Positions 16,514-27,300 of a stretch of DNA of 64,000 bases are shown here, in pieces (the stretch's first letter is position 1; the number at the start of each line of letters is the position of its first letter). The notes beneath the pieces were generated by a model. That model had not been told where the DNA came from and ran no database searches. It was given only the letters and a program-made list of their open reading frames with translations. The stretch spans positions 186,001-250,000 of the forward strand of contig NZ_FOSG01000009.1 of assembly GCF_900114215.1 (NCBI RefSeq). The letters run 5' to 3'. Both the position numbers and the translations under genes were made by a program. The DNA is from Streptomyces mangrovi. GTDB lineage: Bacteria > Actinomycetota > Actinomycetes > Streptomycetales > Streptomycetaceae.

Positions 16514-18851
<2,338 letters not shown>

Positions 18852-18920
18852 GTACTGCTCTCCTGTGGGATCTGCGGACTCCGGGATTCCGGGATTCCGG
18901 GGTTCGGGGTGTTGCCGGGG

Positions 18921-20300
18921 TCAGGGGGTCCGGGTGGGGACGGAGCACAGGCCCAGGTCGCGGGCGTTGTCGAAGCTGTCGTCGATGGCGACGACATCGC
19001 GGCCGCGGGCGTCGAGCAGGGCGGCGACGACTCCCGCGCGGTAGCCGCCGGCGCAGTGCACCCAGACCCGGCCCGCGGGGATCTCCCCGACGCGGCCCGG
19101 TACCTCGTGGACGGGGATGTGCACCGAGCCGGGGATGTGCGCCTCGTCGCGCTCCTGGTCGCGGCGCACATCGAGGACGACGAACTCCTCCCCGCAGTCC
19201 CGGTTCTTGTCCAGGGCGGCCTTGAGGTCCTCGAACGTGGCGCGCTCGTAGGCGGCCAGGGGCTCGCCGCCGGCCCAGTCCTCGGGTCCGCCGGTGGCCA
19301 TGGCGGCCGGGCGGTCGATGCCGATGCGGACCATCTCGCGCTGGGCCTCGGCCACGTCCTGGGCACTCTCGCCGAGCAGGGTGACCGGGGTGCCCCACGG
19401 GATCAGCCAGCCCAGGTAGGTGATGAACTGGCCGTCCAGGCCGAAGTTGAGGCTGCCGGCCAGGTGCCCCGCGGCGAAGGCGGTGCGGTCGCGCAGGTCG
19501 ACCACCCACTCGCCGGCCTCGATGCGGCGGCGCAGCTCGGCCGGGTCGGCGACGGAGGGTGCGGACAGGTCCGGCCTGCCGGGCCCGCCGGAATTGGCCG
19601 GACCCATGTGGGCGTAGTAGGCCGGGTAGGCGTCCAGGCCCGCCAGGAGCTGCTCGACGTAGGCCTCCTCGTCGGCGGTCAGGGCGGTGTTGGTCCTCTT
19701 CTCCTCGCCGATGGTGCTGGACAGGCCGGCGGACTGGGTCGCGGAGCAGAACGAGCCGAAACCGTGGGTGGGGTAGACGGCGGTGGAGTCGGGCAGCTCC
19801 TTCGCCAGCCGGTGCGCCGAGCGCCACTGGGCCCGCACCAGGGTGTCGGTGTGGTCGGGGCCGAGCAGGTCGGGGCGTCCGGTGGAGCCGTACAGCAGTG
19901 ATCCGCCGGTGAACACCGCGATCTGCTCGCCGTCGGCCTCCAGGGCGAAGGAGAGGTGGGTGTGGGTGTGGCCCGGTGTGTGGATCACCCTCACCCGCAT
20001 GGCGCCGACCTCGACGACGTCGCCGTCGCGGACGCCGGTGCGCTCGTAGGAGACCTCGTCGTCGGCGTTGACCAGGTACTGCGCGCCGGTCTCCCGGGCC
20101 AGGGCCAGACCGCCGGTCACGTAGTCGTTGTGAATGTGGGTCTCGAAGACGTGGGTGATCCGCACGCCCGCGGCCTCGGCCAGCGCCGTGACGCGGTCGT
20201 AGTCGCGCTGCGGGTCGACCACCAGCGCGGTGGAGCCGTCGTGGGCGAGGTAGGTGCGGTCGCCCAGGCCGGGGGTCTCGATGGGCAGAACGGTGATCAT
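18921..20300 (-). CDS. MBL-fold persulfide dioxygenase-rhodanese fusion (CstB-like)
   Basis: 459 residues from the ATG at 20300, with GAGGAG upstream. Residues 1-230 are a metallo-beta-lactamase fold with THIHNDYVTGG (HXHXD) and VIHTPGHTHTHLSF, as in ETHE1/CstB non-haem iron persulfide dioxygenases. Residues 255-350 are a rhodanese-like domain without the active Cys (WVVDLRDRTAFAAGHLAGS). Residues 365-455 are a second rhodanese with Cys in WVHCAGGYRAGV. This order is that of CstB, which oxidises low-molecular-weight persulfide to thiosulfate or sulfite. The start overlaps the stop of the upstream rhodanese by four bases. Confidence 0.92.
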   Translation of the reverse strand: MITVLPIETPGLGDRTYLAHDGSTALVVDPQRDYDRVTALAEAAGVRITHVFETHIHNDYVTGGLALARETGAQYLVNADDEVSYERTGVRDGDVVEVGAMRVRVIHTPGHTHTHLSFALEADGEQIAVFTGGSLLYGSTGRPDLLGPDHTDTLVRAQWRSAHRLAKELPDSTAVYPTHGFGSFCSATQSAGLSSTIGEEKRTNTALTADEEAYVEQLLAGLDAYPAYYAHMGPANSGGPGRPDLSAPSVADPAELRRRIEAGEWVVDLRDRTAFAAGHLAGSLNFGLDGQFITYLGWLIPWGTPVTLLGESAQDVAEAQREMVRIGIDRPAAMATGGPEDWAGGEPLAAYERATFEDLKAALDKNRDCGEEFVVLDVRRDQERDEAHIPGSVHIPVHEVPGRVGEIPAGRVWVHCAGGYRAGVVAALLDARGRDVVAIDDSFDNARDLGLCSVPTRTP

Positions 20301-20653
20301 CGGGTCTCCTCGGTGGTCGCGGTGACGTCGGGGGTGCCGGGCTCGTCGCCGGTGGTCACGGGCCGGCCTGCGTCGGTCCAGGCCGCGGTGCCGCCGCTGA
20401 CGCTGTGGGCGTCGTAGCCCACGTCGCGCAGCAGTGCGGTCGCCTGTGCGCTGCGGCCGCCGCTCTGACAGATCACGTAGACCGGGCGGTCCTTGGGCAG
20501 CTCGGCCAGCTTCAGGGGGAGCAGGCTGAGCGGCGCCGGTCGGGCGCCGGGGACGTGACCGGTGCGGTACTCGCCGCTGTCGCGGACGTCGAGGACGAGG
20601 GCGCCGGCCGCGTGCGCCTCGGCGAACCGCTGCTGGTCGATCTCGGGAACCAT
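20297..20653 (-). CDS. single-domain rhodanese sulfurtransferase
   Basis: 118 residues from the ATG at 20653, eight bases after AGGAG. LVLDVRDSGEYRTGHVPGA and the active-site loop VICQSGGRSAQATALL are typical. It can accept or donate sulfane sulfur in the cytoplasm. It is the first gene of the sulfur operon and overlaps the CstB-like gene by four bases (ATGA). Two CstR-type operators lie just upstream. Confidence 0.93.
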   Translation of the reverse strand: MVPEIDQQRFAEAHAAGALVLDVRDSGEYRTGHVPGARPAPLSLLPLKLAELPKDRPVYVICQSGGRSAQATALLRDVGYDAHSVSGGTAAWTDAGRPVTTGDEPGTPDVTATTEETR

Positions 20654-20685
20654 GCGGGGGACTCCTGCTCGCTTGCCTTCGAAAA

Positions 20686-20701
20686 ATACCCAGGGGGGTA
20701 T
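20686..20701. promoter_or_regulatory. CsoR/CstR-type operator 1 of the sulfur operon
   Basis: ATACCC-AGGG-GGGTAT has perfect 6-base half-sites. It lies 33 bases before the rhodanese start, where it would overlap the promoter. Confidence 0.72.
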
Positions 20702-20732
20702 GTCTGGAGTCAACCGTAACAGGGGTCGCCTT

Positions 20733-20748
20733 ATGCCCCGGGGGGTAT
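20733..20748. promoter_or_regulatory. CsoR/CstR-type operator 2 of the sulfur operon
   Basis: ATGCCCCGGGGGGTAT differs from site 1 mainly at the third base. It is centred 47 bases from site 1, about four and a half helical turns, so two tetramers could bind side by side. Confidence 0.62.
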
Positions 20749-21011
20749 ACGGGGTGATGTGGATCACAGCCGGAAGGGCCGTGGGAGCCGCCGGAGCGGT
20801 CTTCGAGGGCCCTGTACGGCGGAGCACGGGTCCGCCGCGGCGGGCGCGGGGAGCGCGCGGGGGTCGGGCCGTGGTCGGGCCGGGGGTCGGGTCGGGGGTC
20901 GGGTCGCGGCCTGAAGAGGCCGTCCGCGCTCACCGGCGCGCACGTTCCGCGCGCGGCACGGGGCCGGGGGGGATGGGAGAAGGGGAGAGGGGAGGGCGCC
21001 CGCGCGTAGCC

Positions 21012-21977
21012 CTACGAGTGGTCCATGTGCAGCCGTACGGTCAGCCCGGCGGACGCGGCGCGGGTCTCGACCAGGTCGCACAGCTGGTGCATCATCCACA
21101 GCCCGCGTCCGCCGTCGGCGGAGTCCAGCGTCGGGCGGCGGCGGCCGGCCAGCAGATCGGTGAGGTGCCCGCCGTCGCGGATCTCGGCCACGCGGGAGGG
21201 GCCGTCGGACCACAGGCGCAGGGTGCCGTGCCCGCCGCCGTGGGCGATGGAGTTGGCCGTGGCCTCCGCCACGGCGAGGACGAAATCACCGCGCCGCGGC
21301 ATGCCGAGCCCGGTCGCGCCGGCCCAGGTGTCCGCGTGGTGGCGGACCTCGCCGAGATCGCCGGTGGTGAACGCCAGGGCGCGGGTGTGCGGGGGCGGGG
21401 GAGTCAGCGGAAGGGCGTCGCACTCGGCGCTGAGGGCGCGGGGATCGGTGTAGTGCGGGCTGGGCCGCTCCCGGCCGTCCTCCCACAGCACCGGATGGGT
21501 GCGGCGGGCGTCGGCGCATACCCGCGCGGGGAGCCCGGAGACGTCGTAGGGGCACAGGACGGTCGCGGCGCGGCCGGTGAAGGCCGCGTTGATCAGCGCC
21601 TCGTGCCGGGTGGCCTCCGCCAGCTCGCCGGGGGAGCGCCGCGCCCAGACCGGCTCCCCGACGATACGGGCGGTCCGGCCGGGGTGCCGGTCGGCGAAGT
21701 CGCGCAGACCCGGGAGGACGCGGCCGGGGTTGCGGCCGAACTCGGTCATGTCCACCAGGGTGAGGCGTTCCGCGTCGGCGTCCCCCAGGTGCTCGCGCAG
21801 CATCTCCAGCCGGGGGCCGGGAACGGCGACGAGTACGGGATCGCCGGCATCCAGGGCGCCGTCGACGAACCCGCCCACCCCGGCGAGGTACTCCCCGGGA
21901 TTCCGGTAGAACAGCGCGGGATGGACGAAGGGGTCCGAACTCCTCTGCTCGACGAGGGCGTGTTCGCTTCTGGTCAC
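21012..21977 (-). CDS. MEDS-domain anti-sigma type ATPase
   Basis: 321 residues from the GTG at 21977, with AGAGGTGG upstream. Residues 10-190 match the MEDS (methanogen/methylotroph DcmR sensory) domain: HPALFYRNPGEYLAGVGGFV, VVDM-like LTLVDMTEFGRNPGRVLP and IVGEPVWARRSP. Residues 215-315 are an RsbW-like HATPase_c with AVAEATANSIAHGGGHG and ADGGRGLWMMHQLCD. Such fusions link a sensor domain to anti-sigma kinase activity in actinobacteria. Its STAS or sigma partner is not adjacent. Confidence 0.85.
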   Translation of the reverse strand: MTRSEHALVEQRSSDPFVHPALFYRNPGEYLAGVGGFVDGALDAGDPVLVAVPGPRLEMLREHLGDADAERLTLVDMTEFGRNPGRVLPGLRDFADRHPGRTARIVGEPVWARRSPGELAEATRHEALINAAFTGRAATVLCPYDVSGLPARVCADARRTHPVLWEDGRERPSPHYTDPRALSAECDALPLTPPPPHTRALAFTTGDLGEVRHHADTWAGATGLGMPRRGDFVLAVAEATANSIAHGGGHGTLRLWSDGPSRVAEIRDGGHLTDLLAGRRRPTLDSADGGRGLWMMHQLCDLVETRAASAGLTVRLHMDHS

Positions 21978-22362
21978 CGAAGGACCACCTCTGGCGTGAC
22001 GGGAACGTGCGGGAGAAGGCCGACCGCCCGCGCCGGCGGCCGGGAACCGGTCGCGGCCCCGCACGGGCGGGCGGACACCGAGGCGACAGCCCGGGAGGGG
22101 ATGTGCCGGACACACCGGCCCGGTGCCGGTATCGGCACGTCGGCGAACACCTCCGCTCGGTCCTCGGCCCTGCTCCAGGAGCCCGTCTGCCCTGTGGCGC
22201 CCGGCGTACACCGGCGTTCTCCTTTTGTGACCTGCGCCGGGGCCGCGGCCGGACGCGCCGCGCGGAGGCGGACGGCTCCCGGTGGCACGGGGCGTACGGG
22301 GACGGGGGAGGGTGCGGCGGCTCCCGGGCGCGGTCCGGGCGGGGTGGCGGAGGTCCGGCCGG
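21978..22362. other. intergenic region, one dyad seen
   Basis: 385 bases between the MEDS ATPase and the SpoIIE phosphatase. GTGCCG-GTAT-CGGCAC (22123-22138) is a perfect 6-bp inverted repeat. No coding frame with family features was found. Confidence 0.4.
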
Positions 22363-23532
22363 TCAGCTCCTCCTGCCGTGCCAGTCCAGGCACAGGACCA
22401 TGGCGTCGTCGTCCGCGGGCGGCTCGCCGCGGTGCCGGGCGAGCTCGGCGAGGACCGCCCGTGGCACCTGGGACGGGGGGAGGAGCCGGGTGCTGGTCAT
22501 GGCACGGGCCAGGGCTCGCTCGCCGAACCGCTCGCCCGAGTGCGAGGCGACCTCGTAGACCCCGTCGCTGGCGAACAGCAGCCGGTCCCCGGCCTCGATC
22601 CGGAAGTGCTGGACGGCGTAGGGGGTGTCCTCGAACATCCCCAGCGGGAGCTGCGCCTCCAGCCCGACCGGCTCCACGGCGCCGCCGCGCAGCCGCCAGA
22701 TGCGCGGCGACCCGGCGTCGACGGCCTCCAGCCGGCCGGTGGCCAGGTGGATGCGCAGCAGCAGGACGGAGACATGGGCGGACCCGCGGTGCTGCCCGTA
22801 GACCGCCTGGTCGGCCAGGACCGCCTGGCCGACCAGGTCCAGCCCGGCCCGGCGGGCGTTGCGCAGCGCGCTGAGGGCGAGGTTGGTCAGGAGCGCGGCG
22901 TCGACGCCCTCGCCCATTCCGTCGGTCAGGGTCACGGTGAGGTGGTCGGCCGAGACGGACCAGTCGAAGTTGTCCCCGAAGACGGCGTAGGCGGGTTCGA
23001 GCTGGGCGCCGAGCTCGTACTCGGGGCCGGAGCAGGACCGGCCGGGCAGCAGCTGCCACTGCATCTCGGCGGCGAGGGTGAGGCGCTCGGCCCGCCGTGC
23101 CTTCAGGTAGACGTCGGTGCTGTGGTCGGCGACGAGGATCTCCCGGCCGAGCGCCTCGCACAACTGCCGCAGCTCCCCCAGCGCCTCGGGTGAGGCCCCC
23201 TCGCCGGGGAGGGTCACCGACAGCACGCCCAGCCGGTCGCCGCGGACGGTGACCGGCAGGTGCGCGGTGACGGTGCCGGAGCGCTCGTCGGGAAAGAGGC
23301 GGGGCTGCTGGGAGGCGAACGCCCTTCCGGGTTCGGTGGAGTGGACCGGGACGGGCTCCGTCGGGTAAGGAAGAGGACCGACCGGCTGGAGTATGGTCGT
23401 CCCGTAGTCGGCCATCAGCAGGTCCACGGTGAGCGCCCCGAAGTGCCGTGCCAGTGAGGCGCGGAGCGCGTCGAGCAGTGCGTGGGGAGCGGCATCGCGC
23501 AGGGCGCGCTCCACGGCCGTGAATCTGTCCAC
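22363..23532 (-). CDS. PP2C-type (SpoIIE) serine phosphatase with N-terminal GAF-like domain
   Basis: 389 residues from the ATG at 23532. Residues 20-150 resemble a GAF sensor. Residues 160-385 are SpoIIE: the AAEMQWQLLPGRSC linker, GDNFDWSVSADHLTVTLTDGMGEGVDAALLT with the metal-binding Asp residues, and late LLFASDGVYEVASHSG and DDDAMVLCLDW. It should dephosphorylate STAS antagonists. It is divergent from the MarR gene across a dyad. Confidence 0.9.
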   Translation of the reverse strand: MDRFTAVERALRDAAPHALLDALRASLARHFGALTVDLLMADYGTTILQPVGPLPYPTEPVPVHSTEPGRAFASQQPRLFPDERSGTVTAHLPVTVRGDRLGVLSVTLPGEGASPEALGELRQLCEALGREILVADHSTDVYLKARRAERLTLAAEMQWQLLPGRSCSGPEYELGAQLEPAYAVFGDNFDWSVSADHLTVTLTDGMGEGVDAALLTNLALSALRNARRAGLDLVGQAVLADQAVYGQHRGSAHVSVLLLRIHLATGRLEAVDAGSPRIWRLRGGAVEPVGLEAQLPLGMFEDTPYAVQHFRIEAGDRLLFASDGVYEVASHSGERFGERALARAMTSTRLLPPSQVPRAVLAELARHRGEPPADDDAMVLCLDWHGRRS

Positions 23533-23546
23533 CGTGTCACAACTAC

Positions 23547-23564
23547 TTTCTGTTTCCGCAGAAA
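23547..23564. promoter_or_regulatory. TTTCTG-N6-CAGAAA dyad in a divergent promoter
   Basis: A 6-bp perfect inverted repeat with a 6-base spacer in an AT-rich patch between the SpoIIE and MarR genes. Size and placement suit a MarR dimer. Confidence 0.4.
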
Positions 23565-23633
23565 AATCCGATATGGGAAGTTAAGTGCCGCTCGGAGCTC
23601 GGGCTGACAACGCAGACGCGGAGTGTCACAGTT

Positions 23634-24140
23634 ATGGTCGTGAATTCCGGACCCTCCCAGCGCCACTCCGCAGAGGCGGCCCATGCCGCGTCCGAGGTGA
23701 TAGAGCTCCTGGAGGTGCTGTGGGAGCGGGGCCGGGAGGCCGCGTCGCCCGCGCCCGTCTCCGCCTCCCAGCTGAGGGTCCTGTACACCCTCGACCGTGA
23801 TGAGGGCATCAACCTGCGCACGCTCAGTGAGGCGCTGGGGTCCGCCCCGTCGTCGGTCAGCCGGCTGTGCGACCGGCTGCAGGCGGTCGGGTTCGTGGAA
23901 CGCGCTCCCAGTCCGGCGAGCCGGCGGGAACTCGAGCTGAGGCTGACCGGCCGGGGCAGGACGTATCTGCGAGACCTGCGCGACCTGCGGGAGGAGGCGC
24001 TGGCTACGGCCATGGCGGCGATGTCGCCCGCGGCGCGCAAGGCGCTCGCCGAGGGGCTGCGGGGGTTCCGGGCGGCGGTGGACGAAGCGTTGCCCAGCCG
24101 CCGGGAGGCCGGGGCGGGCGGTGGCGTGAGATCGGCGTGA
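23634..24140 (+). CDS. MarR family transcriptional regulator
   Basis: 168 residues from the ATG at 23634. The winged helix-turn-helix is LRVLYTLDRDEGINLRTLSE then SAPSSVSRLCDRLQAVGFVE, with the wing RAPSPASRRELELRLTGRG. Flanking helices give the dimer. It is divergent from a SpoIIE phosphatase and lies upstream of the stressosome operon, so it may control phosphatase expression. No ligand can be assigned. Confidence 0.9.
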   Translation: MVVNSGPSQRHSAEAAHAASEVIELLEVLWERGREAASPAPVSASQLRVLYTLDRDEGINLRTLSEALGSAPSSVSRLCDRLQAVGFVERAPSPASRRELELRLTGRGRTYLRDLRDLREEALATAMAAMSPAARKALAEGLRGFRAAVDEALPSRREAGAGGGVRSA

Positions 24141-24549
24141 GGCCGCCGCCCTGGGTGGCATGTGCATCGCCATTCTGCCTCACCGATACATCACACACCT
24201 CGTGGCCGCCGCGGAGCGCCGCACCGCGGGGGACTCCTGGCGTGATGGCCGGTCGGGGCGGGTGCGACAGGGAAAGATTGTTGTGCCGCGGACACAGTTG
24301 TCAAATGGAAACAATCGATCGGGGATGCATCAGTGGCCGGTTTCGGGGAAGGTCCCGTCGGGGGTCGGTGGGTTCCACCATGCCCTGATGAACCGTCAGT
24401 TGGGGCCGACAGGCTCCGCGGCCGCTGCTAACATTTGCCGGACGGCAACAAAAGGGGTGAACGGTGCTGTCTTCTCACCCCGCACATCCAGCCGGATGCC
24501 GACGTCACGGGCGTGGGCCGGCGACGAACGACTGTGAGAGGGCTTGTCA
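24141..24549. promoter_or_regulatory. regulatory region of the stressosome operon
   Basis: 409 bases. Notable are the perfect dyad TTGCCG-GA-CGGCAA (24435-24448), GGTGA-N14-TCACC (24456-24479; resembles the BldD pattern AGTGA-N-TCACC) and the AT-rich stretch 24295-24318. No gene is supported and no clear sigma-B promoter was found. Confidence 0.45.
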
Positions 24550-25422
24550 GTGAACGCCAGCGACGCAGCCGTACGAGACCGGTTGACAACCGCAATCCGC
24601 GAGCGCGGCGACGAGATCGCCGACCGGTGGGTGCAGTTGCAGCAGGAGCGTGCGGCGATCGGGATGGACGAGGGCGAACTGCGGGAGGAGGCCGACGCGC
24701 TCCTCGTTCTGCTGGGAGGGGCCCTCAACAGCGACTACGGCATGGAGAACGTGGTCGACGCCCACCACGAACTGCGCGACGCGGTGATGGAGCTGTCCCT
24801 GCGCAGGGAGCGCAGCGGCGCGACCCCCACCGCCACCTCCCTGGCCATCCTGGCGCTCAAGGACGCCCTGCTGGAGGCCGTGGAGCGCGACAACCACGAT
24901 CCGCGGGAGCTGTTCCCGGCGGCCCTGACGATCAACCGGCTGCTGGACGAGGCCGCGGCTCTGTCGTTCAACGCCTACGTGGAGCGCCGCGAGGAGATCA
25001 TCCAGCGGCAGAGCCGTCAGCTGCTGGAACTGTCCACCCCCGTGGTCCACCTGTGGAAGCGGATCCTGGCCGTGCCGCTGATCGGCACCCTGGACACCGC
25101 GCGCACCCAGGTGGTGATGGAGAACCTCCTGCAGGCCATCCAGACCCACGACGCCCGGGTGGCGATCATCGACATCACCGGTGTGCCCACGGTCGACACC
25201 GCCGTCGCCCAGCACCTGATGCAGACCGTCAACGCGGTGCGCCTGATGGGCGCCGACTGCTTCATCAGCGGTGTGCGGCCCTCCATCGCGCAGACCATCG
25301 CCCAGCTGGGCATCGACCTGTCCACCATCCTCACCCGCGCCACCCTCGCCGACGCCCTGGCCGCGGCGGTCGACATGACGGGACAGGACTCACCGGCCAC
25401 CGGGACGACGACGAACCGATGA
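24550..25422 (+). CDS. rsbR: RsbR-like stressosome protein
   Basis: 290 residues from the GTG at 24550, seven bases after GAGAGGG. Residues 1-150 are an all-helical sensor of the RsbR N-terminal type. Residues 165-280 are STAS: LLELSTPVVHLWKRILAVPL with the Thr aligned to B. subtilis RsbRA T171, and IIDITGVPTVDTAVAQHL with the Thr aligned to T205. It forms the stressosome shell with RsbS and holds RsbT until phosphorylated. It overlaps rsbS by four bases (ATGA). Confidence 0.92.
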   Translation: MNASDAAVRDRLTTAIRERGDEIADRWVQLQQERAAIGMDEGELREEADALLVLLGGALNSDYGMENVVDAHHELRDAVMELSLRRERSGATPTATSLAILALKDALLEAVERDNHDPRELFPAALTINRLLDEAAALSFNAYVERREEIIQRQSRQLLELSTPVVHLWKRILAVPLIGTLDTARTQVVMENLLQAIQTHDARVAIIDITGVPTVDTAVAQHLMQTVNAVRLMGADCFISGVRPSIAQTIAQLGIDLSTILTRATLADALAAAVDMTGQDSPATGTTTNR

Positions 25423-25832
25423 CCGGCCGCCAGTCCATGGACATCCCCATCCTCAGGCTCGGTGACGTACTGGTCACCGGGCTCATCAACGAGCTCGACG
25501 ACAAGACGGCCACCGTCTTCGCCGACGAGCTGACCGAGCGCATCGCCGCCGAGCGGGCCACGGGAGTCCTCATCGACATCTCCCGGCTGGAGATCATCGA
25601 CTCGTTCGTGGCGCGCACTCTGACCGAGCTGAGCACCATGGCCCGGCTGCTGGGCGCCCGGGTGATCGTGGCCGGTATGCGGCCGCCCGTGGCGATCACC
25701 CTCGTCGAGCTGGGCCTGCAGCTCACCGGAGTGGAGACCGCACTCAACGCGGAGCAGGGGATGACCGCACTGGGCTGGCACCACGCCCCGCGGCCCCCGG
25801 AAGGGGTGACCCGGCGTGAAACTCTCGGGTGA
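25419..25832 (+). CDS. rsbS: RsbS-like stressosome scaffold (STAS)
   Basis: 137 residues from the ATG at 25419; the ATG at 25437 (MDIPILRLGD) is an alternative. The STAS fold shows IPILRLGDVLVTGLINELDD and IDISRLEIIDSFVARTLTEL, whose Ser aligns with the RsbT-phosphorylated S59 of RsbS. A short C-terminal extension is unlike the minimal protein. It is translationally coupled to rsbR and overlaps rsbT by 17 bases. Confidence 0.92.
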   Translation: MTGRQSMDIPILRLGDVLVTGLINELDDKTATVFADELTERIAAERATGVLIDISRLEIIDSFVARTLTELSTMARLLGARVIVAGMRPPVAITLVELGLQLTGVETALNAEQGMTALGWHHAPRPPEGVTRRETLG

Positions 25833-26286
25833 AAGGACGATGGGCGCCCCCACGGCCCCCGCCGAAAGAAGCGGTGGCGCCGCGAGCGCCCGGGCCACCT
25901 ATCCGGTCCGTACCGACGAGGACCTCATCACGGTCCGGCACGCGGTGCGGGCCGCCACCGTCGAGACCGGCTTCGGACTCGTCGACCAGACCCGTGTCGT
26001 CACCGCCGCCAGCGAGCTGGCGCGCAACGCCTACATCCACGGCGGGGGCGGCACGGTGACCATCGAGTTCCCCAGGAACGCCGGACGCCGGGGCGTGCGG
26101 CTGACCGTCAGGGACGAGGGGCCCGGCATCCCCGATCTGGAGACGGCGCTGGCCGACGGCTTCAGCACCGGCTCCGGCCTGGGGCACGGCCTGGGAGGCG
26201 CGCGCCGCCTCATGCACGAGTTCGAGGTGCACACCGAAGCGGGCCGGGGCACCACCATCAGCGTGACCCGCTGGAACACGCAGTGA
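25816..26286 (+). CDS. rsbT: RsbT-like serine/threonine kinase
   Basis: 156 residues from the GTG at 25816, with GGAAGGGGTGA upstream; the ATG at 25840 is an alternative with a very close AAAGGA. The GHKL motifs are intact: N box ASELARNAYIHGGGG, G1 VRDEGPGIPD, G2 GSGLGHGLGGARRLM. RsbT phosphorylates RsbR and RsbS, leaves the stressosome and activates a phosphatase. The next gene begins in a GTGA overlap with its stop. Confidence 0.92.
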   Translation: MKLSGERTMGAPTAPAERSGGAASARATYPVRTDEDLITVRHAVRAATVETGFGLVDQTRVVTAASELARNAYIHGGGGTVTIEFPRNAGRRGVRLTVRDEGPGIPDLETALADGFSTGSGLGHGLGGARRLMHEFEVHTEAGRGTTISVTRWNTQ

Positions 26287-27293
26287 GCCGGCCGTCCCCC
26301 GCCGCGGAGGGCCTGACCGAAGAGATCCGCATCGACCACGAGAGCGCGATCCACGTGGCGGCCTCGGCCGCGCGCGGCTGCGCACAGCGGTGCGGGCTGC
26401 CCGGGGCCTTGCCCGACCAGGCGGCCGTCCTCGCCAGCGAACTGGCCAGCAACCAGGTCAAGCACGCCACCGACGGAACGGTGTACGTACAGCCGGCGCT
26501 CCAGGGCGACGGAGTGGAGATCACCGCCGTCGACCGCGGCCCCGGCATCCGCGACCTGGACCGCTCGATGGCCGACGGCTACACCACCACCGGCTCCCTC
26601 GGAGCGGGGCTGGGGGCGGTCCGCCGGATCGCCAGCGGGTTCACCATCCGCACCCAGCCGGGCTCGGGCACCCTGGTCAACGCACGGCTGTCGGCTCCCG
26701 GCGAGCAACCGAAGGCCCGGTACGGCGTCGGATCGGTGTGTCTGCCCGCCCAGGGCGAGAAGCACTGCGGCGACGCCTGCACCGTGGCCGACACCGGCGA
26801 CGCCCTCACCGGCCTCGTTGTCGACGGACTGGGACACGGCGCCGCGGCCGCCGAGGCGGCCCGCTCCGCCCTGCGGTCCTTCCACACCGCCCCCGACCGT
26901 CCCCTGGCAGACATCCTGACCTCGCTGCACCGCTCACTGCGCCACACCCGCGGCGCGGCGGCGGGCGTGGTGCGGCTGCACCCCGGCCGCGCCGAGTACT
27001 GCGGCACGGGCAACATCCGCGCCACGGTGCTCTCGGGCGGCGAGGTGGCCCACCGGATGACCGGCCAGCCCGGCATCGTGGGCTGGAACGTCCCCACCCC
27101 CCGGCCACGCACCGTCCCCCTGGCCCGGGGAGCGGCGGTCGTCCTGCACAGCGACGGCATCGAGTCCCGCTGGTCGCACAGCCCGCCCACCTTTCTGCTG
27201 CGGCTTCCGCCGCCCCTGCTGGCGGCGGCCCTGGCCCACGGGCACCGGCGCGTCCGCGACGACGCCACCGTGCTCACCGTCCAAGCGGCCTAG
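26283..27293 (+). CDS. fusion of RsbT/RsbW-like ATPase and SpoIIE-type phosphatase
   Basis: 336 residues from the GTG at 26283. Residues 15-140 are a GHKL ATPase: ASELASNQVKHATDGT, AVDRGPGIRD and GSLGAGLGAVRRIAS. Residues 145-335 are a PP2C/SpoIIE domain of RsbX size: GDACTVADTGDALTGLVVDGLGHG, GTGNIRATVL and VLHSDGIESRW. B. subtilis has RsbX as a separate phosphatase that resets the stressosome. This protein has that position in the operon, with a kinase-like domain added. Whether the ATPase half is active is unknown. Confidence 0.88.
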   Translation: MSRPSPAAEGLTEEIRIDHESAIHVAASAARGCAQRCGLPGALPDQAAVLASELASNQVKHATDGTVYVQPALQGDGVEITAVDRGPGIRDLDRSMADGYTTTGSLGAGLGAVRRIASGFTIRTQPGSGTLVNARLSAPGEQPKARYGVGSVCLPAQGEKHCGDACTVADTGDALTGLVVDGLGHGAAAAEAARSALRSFHTAPDRPLADILTSLHRSLRHTRGAAAGVVRLHPGRAEYCGTGNIRATVLSGGEVAHRMTGQPGIVGWNVPTPRPRTVPLARGAAVVLHSDGIESRWSHSPPTFLLRLPPPLLAAALAHGHRRVRDDATVLTVQAA

Positions 27294-27300
27294 AGGTTCC

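Larger units (their letters stand above)
20654..21011. other. intergenic region with sulfur-operon promoter and GTCGGG repeats
   Basis: 358 bases. The first 100 bases hold the two CstR-type sites and an AT-richer promoter area for the rhodanese operon. Positions 20870-20905 carry irregular GGTCGGGCCG / GGTCGGGTCG repeats. No gene is supported. Confidence 0.5.
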
